A DNA stretch of 64,000 nt from Anaerolineales bacterium. GTDB lineage: Bacteria > Chloroflexota > Anaerolineae > JAAEKA01. Positions within the stretch are counted from its first letter, which is position 1. Each line of letters starts with the position of its first letter. The position numbers and the translations under genes were made by a program. Shown piece by piece: positions 26,143 to 34,335 of the stretch. The stretch spans positions 186,001 through 250,000 of the forward strand of contig JACKBI010000005.1 of assembly GCA_020634615.1 (NCBI GenBank), written 5' to 3'. The notes below the pieces were generated by a model. The model was not told the origin of the DNA. It ran no database searches and worked only from the letters and a program-made list of their open reading frames with translations.

Positions 26143-28281
26143 CTACAGCGAATCGGCCGGCAGCGCGCCGGCCTTGATCAGCGTCAATTGGCGGGTCAGC
26201 CGGCTGAGCAGCGTTCCCAGATCCTCCGCTTCCCAGCTGGACAGCATCGTCTGGTCGGGCTGCTGCAACTCTTGCTGCAAGCTGTCCAGCGTTGCCAACG
26301 CGCCGGTGTAGTCGGAGGCTCGTGTGCTTGCCTGGGCCTGTGCCAGATCTGCCTGGATTGTCCCGGCCGCACTGTCTGACAGCCGGGAGCGAGCGGCGTA
26401 ATCCGCCACATCGGCTGCAATTGCGTCGAAAGTGGCCGGTGGTTTCATGGAAGGCGCGGGCGCGACGTTGGAGTGCGCGACCTCGCCCTGGCTGCCATAG
26501 GCTTCGACGAAGTAGACGTACTGCTGGCCCGCCTCAGCGCTGGTGTCTTTGAAGAATGCGTCGGTTGTCACGCCTACCTCGGCTGGCTTGCCCCAGCCGG
26601 TCAGGTCAGTCTCCAGGCTGGGATACTGCTCGGTTGTGAGCGTCACCAGCGGCGCACGCATCACCCGGTAGCGCACCGCGCCGCCGGCCTGTTCCCAGGA
26701 AACCACCACACCATCAGCGGTGACGGCTGTCTCGACGTGACTGCGCCAGTTGGTAGTCATCCGCGGACCGTAAGCCGCGGTCTGTCCGCCAGATCTGCTG
26801 CCGCCACTGCCAACTACGGAAGGCATGAACAAGTGATGTTCTCGCGCCGCTTGCCAGATCTGCAGGCCGTAGTAATAGTTGGCCGCGCCAACGAAGAGGC
26901 CGTAGGGCGTAGCCTCCATCGACCGGACGCCGAAATTGAACTTGTCGCCGAAGCCCTGGGTCGTGACGGAGTAGAACTCGGTGGCATCCGGCATTCGCCA
27001 CAGGTCGAAGCCCATCAGATCCCGCACGATTGGCTCGATTGTCGGGTCGTCCTTATAGACGGTCGAGCTGTCGAAGGTTCCTACGAACAAGTTGTCCTCG
27101 TAGGTCTCCAGCCGCCACATATGTCCGTTGAAGTCATTGCCAAAGCCGGCGGAGAACCCGCTGAGCGGATACTTCCAACCAGTCGGGGTTTCGCGCGGGT
27201 CACCGACCACTATGTCCCAGGTGTCGTCGGGGTTGATTCGAATCAGTTCAGCCGGCGTGCCACGGAACACGACCCCGTTTCCGCCTGCATACAGTCTGCC
27301 CCCGAACTCCTGCATCGACAGTATCTCATTGTTTGGCATATCGAGATAACCGCCGTTGTTGATGATTTGAGTATACGTGTATGGCGCCGAGCCACTGTTG
27401 TCGGTGCGGAACACCTTGTAACCGCTCAGGCTCTGGGAAGCCACATACAACTGGTTGTTATAGGCCGCTCCCGCCGATGCCAACATACCCCAAGCGCTGA
27501 CAACGCCATAGGAGTCATCGCCCGTTGAGGGGTCATCAGACTCCAGCAGGACACCGCTGCCCTGCGCGAATCCACCGATCACATAGAGCCGGCCTTTGTC
27601 CACAAAGGGGTTGCGCAGGCTGCTCCAGGGAAAATCTCCCAGCCCGGTTCCGGGATTCTGCGGCACTGCTTCCCAGTTAACGCCGTCGGTAGTACGCAAG
27701 ATGCGCGGCGGCGGCATGTCGCGCGCGCCGTCGAAGTTGATGAATTTAGCGGCCACGCCGGTCACATACAGCGCCTCAGTGCCGTCAGTCTCGGTGTAAA
27801 CCGTCATACCCCGAAAGCCGATGTCGCGCGATGTGTATTTTCCACTGGGCAGCAGCACGTCGTTGGGCGATTGGTAGACCCGCTGCCAGATGTTGGTTAC
27901 AGGCGACCAGCGCCAGATTTCGGCCTGCGCCGGAATATCTTCCGGGTCCTCCGGGCACTCGATATCCGGATCATCGGGCGGATAGACTACACTGCCGGGA
28001 AAGAGGTTGTGAAAAGACGCCGTCTCGGCGCAGTGCCAGGCACGATTGGTGCCGACGTAGAGATAGCCGTTCCACCACTGCATCGACCACGGCCAACTGT
28101 TCTGACGGTCGCCGAAACCCTGCGGCGCCATCGACACGAAGTCGTCTTCGCCTGGCGGATAGCCGGCCTGGGCCGACAACGGCAACATCAGCATCAACAG
28201 CAAGGCGGCCCCTACCAGCAGTCCACCCAACATCGCAAGACCCGATTTCTTCTTGATATCCATTCTGTATGACTCGTTCAT
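26143..28281 (-). CDS. Exported WHCAE propeller protein (copy 1)
   Basis: I do not recognise a named family. The protein of about 712 residues has a membrane or signal segment after KKKSG (LLVGAALLLMLMLPLSAQA). Repeated GxLYVG-type strands every 50-70 residues (GYLYVGTNRAW, GRLYVIGGFA, GRLYAGGNGVVF, NLFVGTFDS, GLFVGAANYY) suggest a seven-bladed propeller. A LFMPSVVGSGG linker leads to a fibronectin-like domain (VVVSWEQAGGAVRYRVMR) and a helical C-terminal domain. The neighbouring gene is a paralogue sharing QGFGDRQNSW and NRAWHCAE. The start is set at ATG 28281 because the open frame upstream overlaps the previous gene. Confidence 0.75.
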   Translation of the reverse strand: MNESYRMDIKKKSGLAMLGGLLVGAALLLMLMLPLSAQAGYPPGEDDFVSMAPQGFGDRQNSWPWSMQWWNGYLYVGTNRAWHCAETASFHNLFPGSVVYPPDDPDIECPEDPEDIPAQAEIWRWSPVTNIWQRVYQSPNDVLLPSGKYTSRDIGFRGMTVYTETDGTEALYVTGVAAKFINFDGARDMPPPRILRTTDGVNWEAVPQNPGTGLGDFPWSSLRNPFVDKGRLYVIGGFAQGSGVLLESDDPSTGDDSYGVVSAWGMLASAGAAYNNQLYVASQSLSGYKVFRTDNSGSAPYTYTQIINNGGYLDMPNNEILSMQEFGGRLYAGGNGVVFRGTPAELIRINPDDTWDIVVGDPRETPTGWKYPLSGFSAGFGNDFNGHMWRLETYEDNLFVGTFDSSTVYKDDPTIEPIVRDLMGFDLWRMPDATEFYSVTTQGFGDKFNFGVRSMEATPYGLFVGAANYYYGLQIWQAAREHHLFMPSVVGSGGSRSGGQTAAYGPRMTTNWRSHVETAVTADGVVVSWEQAGGAVRYRVMRAPLVTLTTEQYPSLETDLTGWGKPAEVGVTTDAFFKDTSAEAGQQYVYFVEAYGSQGEVAHSNVAPAPSMKPPATFDAIAADVADYAARSRLSDSAAGTIQADLAQAQASTRASDYTGALATLDSLQQELQQPDQTMLSSWEAEDLGTLLSRLTRQLTLIKAGALPADSL

Positions 28282-28325
28282 GGTTCTACTTTCTTGGTGC
28301 AGCAAGGCGTCGCAGACGTCGCTGC

Positions 28326-30407
28326 TTACAAAGCGTCCTTGTTTAGTGCACCTGCCTGACAAAGAATGACACGGCGCTGTAGCTTGGCAAGCATGACTTG
28401 CAGATCGTCGACAATCGGCCACTCGGGCTGGCCAGGGGAAGCATCAGCCAGCTTGCTTGCCAACTGATCCAGTTGCTCCAGCGCGGCAGCCGCATCGCCC
28501 GATTGCAAGTGACGTTTTGCGGTGCCGACAAGTTCCTTGGAAACGCCCGCGTTCGCTGCCGGCAAACCGGCGATCCGGCCGGACAGGCTGTCAAAGGTAA
28601 CAACTGGCGTAAGGAATGGAGCCGAGACTACGTTAGACGGCGTCGAAAGCGCGCCAGCGTCGTCTGCGGCCCGCACCAGATACTGGTAGCGCACGCCGGG
28701 CTGCGTGCCGCGGTCGATCCAGAACGGCTGGTCACACTGCGCAACCTCTTGATACTTGCCCGGCACCCAGAGTTCGTCGGGAACCGGCGGCACGTAGAGA
28801 TCCGGCATGAAGAACAGAATCGTCTTCATGATGCGCATCATGCGCGTCATAAAGCTGTTGGACATCACCTGGTCGCGGATATTGTCGACCTCCGTCCGGT
28901 AAACGCGGTACCGGCCGGTCGCGCCGGGATCGTCCCACGAGAGAACTACCGAACCATCGACCGCCTCGGCTTCAAGACGTTGCGGTGCAGCCAGCGGCAG
29001 GCTGTCGATCAGTCCATCGGACTGCGCCGCGGCCAGCGAGACTCCCTGCCAAACCCGCAAGCCCTCCCATTTGTTGGCCGTTCCGACGAACAGGCCATGG
29101 GGCGTGCTGGCAAAGGATCGGACGCCGTTGGAATAGATGTCGCCGAAACCGTCTGTCGTGACCGGCGTGAAATGCCAGCCGTCGCTGGTTTCGAAGAGGT
29201 CGAAGCCGTAGTGTGGATGCAGATATGCGTCGGCGCCAGCCACCCGGCGAAAGTCGGTGGCCATATTCCAGGTGCCGATGTAGAGTCGCCCGTTGTACTC
29301 CTGCATACGCCAGATGTGCGCGTTGAGCCAGTTGCCGAAGCCGGTGTCCAGCCCGCTGAGAGGGTACTTCCAGCCGTCAGGCGTCTCGCGCGGCGCACCG
29401 CACACGAGATCCCATGTGTCGTCCGGATTGATGCGGATGATCTCTCCCGGCCGGTCGGTGCCGACAAACAGCCGGTCACGGAAGACGAACATGCTGATCA
29501 CGCTGAACGACGGGTTCTTGGCGAACGCGCCCGGCTCGACCACTGTCGTGAACTGATACGGCGCGGGGCCGGTGGCGTCGGTCTTGCAAACAGAATAACC
29601 CTTCTTCGGATCGCGCAGTCCAACGTACAGGTAGCCGTTGTAGGTGACCATTTCGAACGCGCGCATATCTTTGGGGCTGATCTGCTGGAAGCTATCATTG
29701 CCGCGCGCCGGGTCAGCTGACTCGAGGATGATCCCCTCGCCGCGCACCGATCCGACGTGAACGAACAGACGGTTCTTGTAGACGACCAGTGTGCGGAAGG
29801 AGCACTTGTCCAACGTGCCCATGAACGTCCCGGGGTCCTGGGGCAGCGGTTCGAAGGTTTTTCCATCCACTGATCGCAAGATGCGCGGCGACGGTACTGG
29901 GCGGAAGATGAACCGGGCATTGACGCCGGAGACGTAAAGCGCCTCGGTGCCGTCAGGTTCGGTAAACTTGGTCATGTAGCGGTATCCGACCTCGCGTGCC
30001 GTCGACTTGCCCGATTTGCCGGGAATCGGCACATCTTTGGGCGACTGGTAGAGCCGTTCCCAGCTGTCGGTTTCCGGTGTCCAACTCCAGATTTCAGCCT
30101 GCAAAGGTAGTTCGGTCGGGTCCGGCGCGCATTCGGCGTCGGGGTCCTTAGGTGGATACTTGATGAACAGAGGAAAGGCTGAGTTCAGGCCGGCATGCTC
30201 GGCACAGTGCCAGGCGCGGTTGGTGCCGACATACAGCTTGTCTTTCCACCAGTACATGCTCCAGGCCCAGCTGTTTTGCCGGTCGCCAAATCCCTGCGGG
30301 GCCGCCTCTCGGAACAGCAGGTCATTGGCAACGCGCGGGGTGTCGTGCAGCGTTGATGGGGAAGGCGGTGGCGCGGTCGCAACCGCGGCTTCCGGTCGAT
30401 CTGTCAT
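28326..30407 (-). CDS. WHCAE propeller protein without signal peptide (copy 2)
   Basis: A 693-residue paralogue of the gene at 26143-28281. It has the same order of blocks: QGFGDRQNSWAWSM, YVGTNRAWHCAE, ALYVSGVNARF, RLFVGTDRPGE, RINPDDTWDLV, GLFVGTANKWEG, then a fibronectin-like domain (GSVVLSWDDPGATGRYRVYR) and a helical C-terminus. It has no signal peptide; the N-terminus is a short Pro/Ala-rich segment. So one copy appears cytosolic and one exported. The conserved Trp-His-Cys-Ala-Glu could bind metal or be catalytic, but no function can be assigned. A GGAG ribosome-binding site precedes the ATG. Confidence 0.75.
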   Translation of the reverse strand: MTDRPEAAVATAPPPSPSTLHDTPRVANDLLFREAAPQGFGDRQNSWAWSMYWWKDKLYVGTNRAWHCAEHAGLNSAFPLFIKYPPKDPDAECAPDPTELPLQAEIWSWTPETDSWERLYQSPKDVPIPGKSGKSTAREVGYRYMTKFTEPDGTEALYVSGVNARFIFRPVPSPRILRSVDGKTFEPLPQDPGTFMGTLDKCSFRTLVVYKNRLFVHVGSVRGEGIILESADPARGNDSFQQISPKDMRAFEMVTYNGYLYVGLRDPKKGYSVCKTDATGPAPYQFTTVVEPGAFAKNPSFSVISMFVFRDRLFVGTDRPGEIIRINPDDTWDLVCGAPRETPDGWKYPLSGLDTGFGNWLNAHIWRMQEYNGRLYIGTWNMATDFRRVAGADAYLHPHYGFDLFETSDGWHFTPVTTDGFGDIYSNGVRSFASTPHGLFVGTANKWEGLRVWQGVSLAAAQSDGLIDSLPLAAPQRLEAEAVDGSVVLSWDDPGATGRYRVYRTEVDNIRDQVMSNSFMTRMMRIMKTILFFMPDLYVPPVPDELWVPGKYQEVAQCDQPFWIDRGTQPGVRYQYLVRAADDAGALSTPSNVVSAPFLTPVVTFDSLSGRIAGLPAANAGVSKELVGTAKRHLQSGDAAAALEQLDQLASKLADASPGQPEWPIVDDLQVMLAKLQRRVILCQAGALNKDAL

Positions 30408-30551
30408 ACGAAATCTCCAAATTCTTTTCCAAACATGACTGCATAAGCCGGTCTGTGAGATGCTGCCCGACCTGTCGCGGCAGCGTCTTCGTAGACCGGC
30501 TGCTCGAAGGCGTCAGTTCCTACGCGGGAAGCTGATGCGGTCGAGTCTCGT

Positions 30552-31418
30552 TTATCTGGCCGGCGTGGTGATGCGCTTAACTACCTCACCGAAGTAGAAG
30601 CGCTCGAACAGTTCGCCGGGGATGTAGCGCCGCGCACTAATGACCAGCTTGGCGCGGGGGCCCACCACGTAGCGCCAGCGCGGCTTCGGCTCGCTGATGG
30701 CTCGGAAAACCGCGCCGGCTACATCCTCGACGGTGATCTTCGACGACTCCATCGCGTTGTAGAAGAGCGTCTGCGCCTGCTTGAACCACGCATAATACGG
30801 GCTGTCCGGGTTGGCAGCGTTTCTGCCTACGCCGGAGGCGGTGCCTCGTTGCCACGTCTCTGTCCTGGTGATGCCCGGCTCGATCAGACTGACGGTGACA
30901 CCAAGCGGCTGTATTTCCTGCCGCAGCGACTCAGCGAAACCCTCCTGCGCAAAGCGGCAAGCGCTGTACGCGCTGCCTGATGGCGCCCCGATCTTGCCGG
31001 CCACCGACGAAATGATCACCACCCGGCCGCGCCTTGCCTGGCGCATGGCTGGTAAAACAGCGCGCGTCACTGCCAGCGCGCCGAAGAAATTGACGTTGAA
31101 CAGATTGCGGATCTCGTCCTCTGCCAGATCCTCGAAGTAGCCGCGCAGCAGCACGCCGGCATTGTTGACAACAGCATAGATCGAGCCGCATTCCTCAAGG
31201 ATTTTGTTTACAGCCGCGTCGATGGAGGACTGGTCGGTTACATCCATCTGCACCACCCGCAGGTCAGCGTTGCGTTTGGCCGCCATTGCCTCCAGTTTGG
31301 GACGCAGACTCATATCGCGCACGGTGCCGTACACCGTATATCCTTTTTCGCCCAGCATCAGGGCAATCTCCTGGCCAAATCCGGTTGAAATGCCAGTCAC
31401 CAAGACGGTATCAGTCAC
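30552..31418 (-). CDS. Short-chain dehydrogenase/reductase with Lys-to-Arg change
   Basis: A 289-residue classical SDR. Cofactor motif VTGISTGFGQE, NNAGVL and IISSVAGKIG are present, but the active-site YxxxK reads YSACR, so the catalytic Lys is Arg (codon CGC). The family tail RRYIPGELFERFYFGE is nearly identical to that of the SDR at 32581-33444, showing recent common origin. Start GTG at 31418 is preceded by an AGGAGA ribosome-binding site; the longer open frame upstream has none. Probably reduces or oxidises a lipid-like intermediate, or has lost activity. Confidence 0.83.
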   Translation of the reverse strand: MTDTVLVTGISTGFGQEIALMLGEKGYTVYGTVRDMSLRPKLEAMAAKRNADLRVVQMDVTDQSSIDAAVNKILEECGSIYAVVNNAGVLLRGYFEDLAEDEIRNLFNVNFFGALAVTRAVLPAMRQARRGRVVIISSVAGKIGAPSGSAYSACRFAQEGFAESLRQEIQPLGVTVSLIEPGITRTETWQRGTASGVGRNAANPDSPYYAWFKQAQTLFYNAMESSKITVEDVAGAVFRAISEPKPRWRYVVGPRAKLVISARRYIPGELFERFYFGEVVKRITTPAR

Positions 31419-31483
31419 AAACCATTCTCCTATGTTTGAGGGCCGGATGACAGTCCCGCTGGGATTGTCATCCTCCAGATAAT

Positions 31484-32521
31484 CTACACGGCGGTGAACA
31501 CCGCTGTGCGTGCGAAGTCGAGGTACGTTTCCTTGACGGATGTGAACCCTGCCCGGCGGAAGATGTCGTGCCACTCGGCACGGGTCGCCAGCCGCTGATT
31601 GGAGAGGCTGTGGAGCAGTTGGATCTCCATCACACCGCCTGGCTTCTGACGCAGCTCCTCCGGCGAGTGGCGGATCACCTCACACACATACAGCGGCACG
31701 CCGGGAAAGCGACTGCGATATTTGCGCAGCAACTCCAGCAAGCGCTGGTTGTCATCGCTCAAAAACTCATGCAGCGCATAGATGCAGGTCGTCGCGTCGA
31801 TGTTGGCCACGTCTTGGAAGGAGCTTTCCATGGAAAACATGTCAGCTACCAGCAGACGGACACGATCTTGCAAACCGTGGCGCACCAACTCCTCGTTGCC
31901 TTCGGCGATAGCTTCGGGAGCGATATCGACGCCGTAGCCGGTGAAGCGCGGCTCGCTGGTGCACATGTTGATCAAAAACGCCGCGTCGCCGCAAGCCAGA
32001 TCGAGGATGCGGGTGCGCCGGGCGTCCAGCAGCAGTTTGGTTACGACCGGGATGGCAAGCAGCTTGGCCGACAGCCCGCTACCAACGGCCACATATTTCG
32101 ACCTGCGGTGCACATCTTTGCCGTAGACCATGTCGCGCCGCAGCAACGGCTCCAGGTTGGCAAAGATGTCAGCATAGGCGTACACCGACAGCAGCGCACC
32201 CTTCAAGATCTGATCGACCAGGCGACCCTTGTCGCTTAGCTTGTAGTTGCTGCCGTTCTTGTCGAGATACTCCAGTTCAAAGGCATAGTCACACAAAGCC
32301 TGTAGAACGGTCTCGTCCAGGTCTTCTCGCCTGGCAAACGCCGCCGCCGAAATTTCATTGCCGGCCGCCAACTCGTCGATGAACCCGATGTTGGTCAGGG
32401 CCACCAAGACCTGTGTCGCGTAGTGTCCGCGAATCGTGTCTGCATTCAACTCCTTGCTCTTGCGCAGCTTGGCCGACTGGCTGGCTCCGAGCATACTTAC
32501 CGCACGAAACTGTGAGACCAT
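31484..32521 (-). CDS. SAM-dependent methyltransferase with N-terminal winged-helix-like region
   Basis: A 345-residue protein. Residues 28-150 resemble the dimerisation/winged-helix domain of small-molecule O-methyltransferases. The methyltransferase core has motif I ILDLACGDAAFL, the acidic strand-2 end GYGVDIAPEA, and a late DATTCIYALHEFLSDDNQRL region. The HEF motif resembles O-methyltransferases acting on natural products. A GGAGGG ribosome-binding site precedes the ATG. Lying between the two SDR genes, it could methylate the lipid or sugar product. Confidence 0.83.
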   Translation of the reverse strand: MVSQFRAVSMLGASQSAKLRKSKELNADTIRGHYATQVLVALTNIGFIDELAAGNEISAAAFARREDLDETVLQALCDYAFELEYLDKNGSNYKLSDKGRLVDQILKGALLSVYAYADIFANLEPLLRRDMVYGKDVHRRSKYVAVGSGLSAKLLAIPVVTKLLLDARRTRILDLACGDAAFLINMCTSEPRFTGYGVDIAPEAIAEGNEELVRHGLQDRVRLLVADMFSMESSFQDVANIDATTCIYALHEFLSDDNQRLLELLRKYRSRFPGVPLYVCEVIRHSPEELRQKPGGVMEIQLLHSLSNQRLATRAEWHDIFRRAGFTSVKETYLDFARTAVFTAV

Positions 32522-32551
32522 GACGTCCCTCCCATTCTGAGATGACTGCTA

Positions 32552-32578
32552 CGGGCAACCGCATTTTGCGGTTGCCCG
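32552..32578. repeat. 12-bp hairpin between SDR and methyltransferase genes
   Basis: CGGGCAACCGCA at 32552-32563 pairs perfectly with 32567-32578 across a TTT loop. It follows the SDR stop by three bases on the minus strand. No T-run follows, so it may stabilise mRNA ends rather than terminate. Confidence 0.65.
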
Positions 32579-32580
32579 GG

Positions 32581-33444
32581 TTATGATCGGTCCGCGGCAG
32601 TCACTCGCCGCATCGCCTCGCCAAAATAGAACCGCTCGAACAGCTCGCCTGGCAGGTAGCGGCGCAACGTAACGACGAGCCGCGCTCGCTTGCCAACGAT
32701 ATAACGCAATTGCGGTCTGCCATCGGTCAACGCTCGATAGATTGCATCAGCGACCTGATCGGGCGTCGTGGGCGATGTGCGCACCAACTCATCGGCTATC
32801 TCTTCCTGGCGCTCAAACCACGCAAGGTATGGGCTGGAGGGATCCTTCGCGCGGCGGGCGATCCCGCGGTGAACCGTCCAGCGCTCAGTGTTGATGATAG
32901 CCGGCTCGACGATGCTGACCTGAATACCCAACGGAATAACCTCCTGCATCAACGACTCTGCAAAACCCTCCAGTGCAAACTTGCTGGCGCAGTAGGCAGT
33001 CCTGCCCATTGATGCCACGCGTGCGCCGATGGAACTGACGAAGATCAGCCGGCCGAGGCCGGCCGCGCGCATGGTGGGCAACACCGCACGCGTGACGGTC
33101 ATCGCGCCGATCAGGTTCACTTCAAAGACTCGTCTGATCTCATCATCGTCGCAGTCTTCGAAGTACCCCCGCAGACTGATGCCCGCGTTATGGACTACAC
33201 CCAGCAGGGCGCCTGGAGCAGCCACGATGGCATCGATGGTTGCCTGTACAGACTCTTCGTCCGTCACGTCCATGATGGGCGTGTTCAAGGTGACGCCGCG
33301 CTGCGATGCTTCGCTTGCCACGCGGGCCTGCTGTTCTGCATCCAGAACGCTGGCGAAGACGGTAAAGCCACGTCCGGCCAGCGTAAGGGCCGTCTCGAGC
33401 CCCAAGCCGGTGCCGGCGCCGGTGATCAATACCTTATTTGTCAT
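32581..33444 (-). CDS. Short-chain dehydrogenase/reductase
   Basis: A 287-residue classical SDR with an intact catalytic set: TGAGTGLGLETAL for cofactor, NAGISLRGYFEDC, FVSSIGARVAS for Ser, and YCASK for Tyr and Lys. It shares with its paralogue at 30552-31418 the ending RRYLPGELFERFYFGEAMRR. The Asp-rich DAEQQ after strand 2 does not settle NAD or NADP use. Its ATG overlaps the hydrolase stop by 11 bases, showing translational coupling. Likely modifies the lipid product or a precursor. Confidence 0.88.
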   Translation of the reverse strand: MTNKVLITGAGTGLGLETALTLAGRGFTVFASVLDAEQQARVASEASQRGVTLNTPIMDVTDEESVQATIDAIVAAPGALLGVVHNAGISLRGYFEDCDDDEIRRVFEVNLIGAMTVTRAVLPTMRAAGLGRLIFVSSIGARVASMGRTAYCASKFALEGFAESLMQEVIPLGIQVSIVEPAIINTERWTVHRGIARRAKDPSSPYLAWFERQEEIADELVRTSPTTPDQVADAIYRALTDGRPQLRYIVGKRARLVVTLRRYLPGELFERFYFGEAMRRVTAADRS

Positions 33445-34312
33445 AGGATAGGAGCGGCTCCAGCGCGCGACCGTTGACTACAGCCCGGTCAGGGTTGCAG
33501 AAGTCATCGATATGGGCCGCCAGAATCTCCGGCTTCTCCAATGGGAAGAAGTGGCGCAGCCTGGTCGGTGGCAACAACACGGTTTCGTAGTTGGTGGCGT
33601 AATCACAGATCTCGTAGAAGGTGCCGAGGTAGGGCGATCCCTGCTCGTACATCAGCAGCTTGGGGTGCGGCACCGTGGCGATGTTTTCCAGGGTCAGCTC
33701 ACCTACCACCTCGTAGTCCTCGACCAACGTCGTCGTGTCCAGCAACGCCTCGAACTTGTGTTGACGCCGCCGCGATTTTCCGGCTGACGGGCCGAACATG
33801 ATCGGCACCTTGAGGCTTTGATGCAGCAAGTAGCGGTAATCGGTGCGGCTTTCCGGTGGAACCGGTTCGCCCGTATAGGTTTCAATCATCTCCGCCCAAT
33901 AGGACCACCCGACCCAGCTTTCATCCTTGCGCGCCGCCACCAGTGCAGGCAGGCCCGCTTCGACCAGCACCAACCGATCGGCCCGTTCCGGGTAGCACAT
34001 TGCAAAGTGCAACGACACATCAGCACCCATGCTGTGACCTGCCAGATGTGCCTTCTCTATTCCCAGTGCGTCCATCAGTCCGCGCACATCTTCCGCGATG
34101 TGACGCGTTGTGTAACCCGATTGCGGCATTCCGCTGCGGCCATGGCCGCGCATATCGAACGTCGTCAATCTGAACTTATCGCGCAGCAGTGGCACGACGT
34201 GCATGTGCCAGATGGCCAGGTTGCCGCCCAACCCATGCAACATGACGATGTCAGGTCCCTCTCCAACTGTCCAATAGTGCAGGTCAACGCCGTTGACTGA
34301 CACATTACCCAC
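33434..34312 (-). CDS. Alpha/beta hydrolase
   Basis: A 292-residue soluble hydrolase with the oxyanion region VMLHGLGGNLAIW, RGHGRS loop, nucleophile elbow AGHSMGADVSL and a late catalytic-His region LRHFFPLEKPE. No signal peptide is present. The HGxG and GHSMGA patterns place it among general esterase/epoxide-hydrolase-like enzymes. The GTG start at 34312 has a GGAGGA ribosome-binding site 8 bases upstream. In the synthase locus it could act as an editing or releasing hydrolase, but this is inferred from position only. Confidence 0.86.
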   Translation of the reverse strand: MGNVSVNGVDLHYWTVGEGPDIVMLHGLGGNLAIWHMHVVPLLRDKFRLTTFDMRGHGRSGMPQSGYTTRHIAEDVRGLMDALGIEKAHLAGHSMGADVSLHFAMCYPERADRLVLVEAGLPALVAARKDESWVGWSYWAEMIETYTGEPVPPESRTDYRYLLHQSLKVPIMFGPSAGKSRRRQHKFEALLDTTTLVEDYEVVGELTLENIATVPHPKLLMYEQGSPYLGTFYEICDYATNYETVLLPPTRLRHFFPLEKPEILAAHIDDFCNPDRAVVNGRALEPLLSYDK

Positions 34313-34335
34313 GATTGCGTTCCTCCTCGCTGAGG

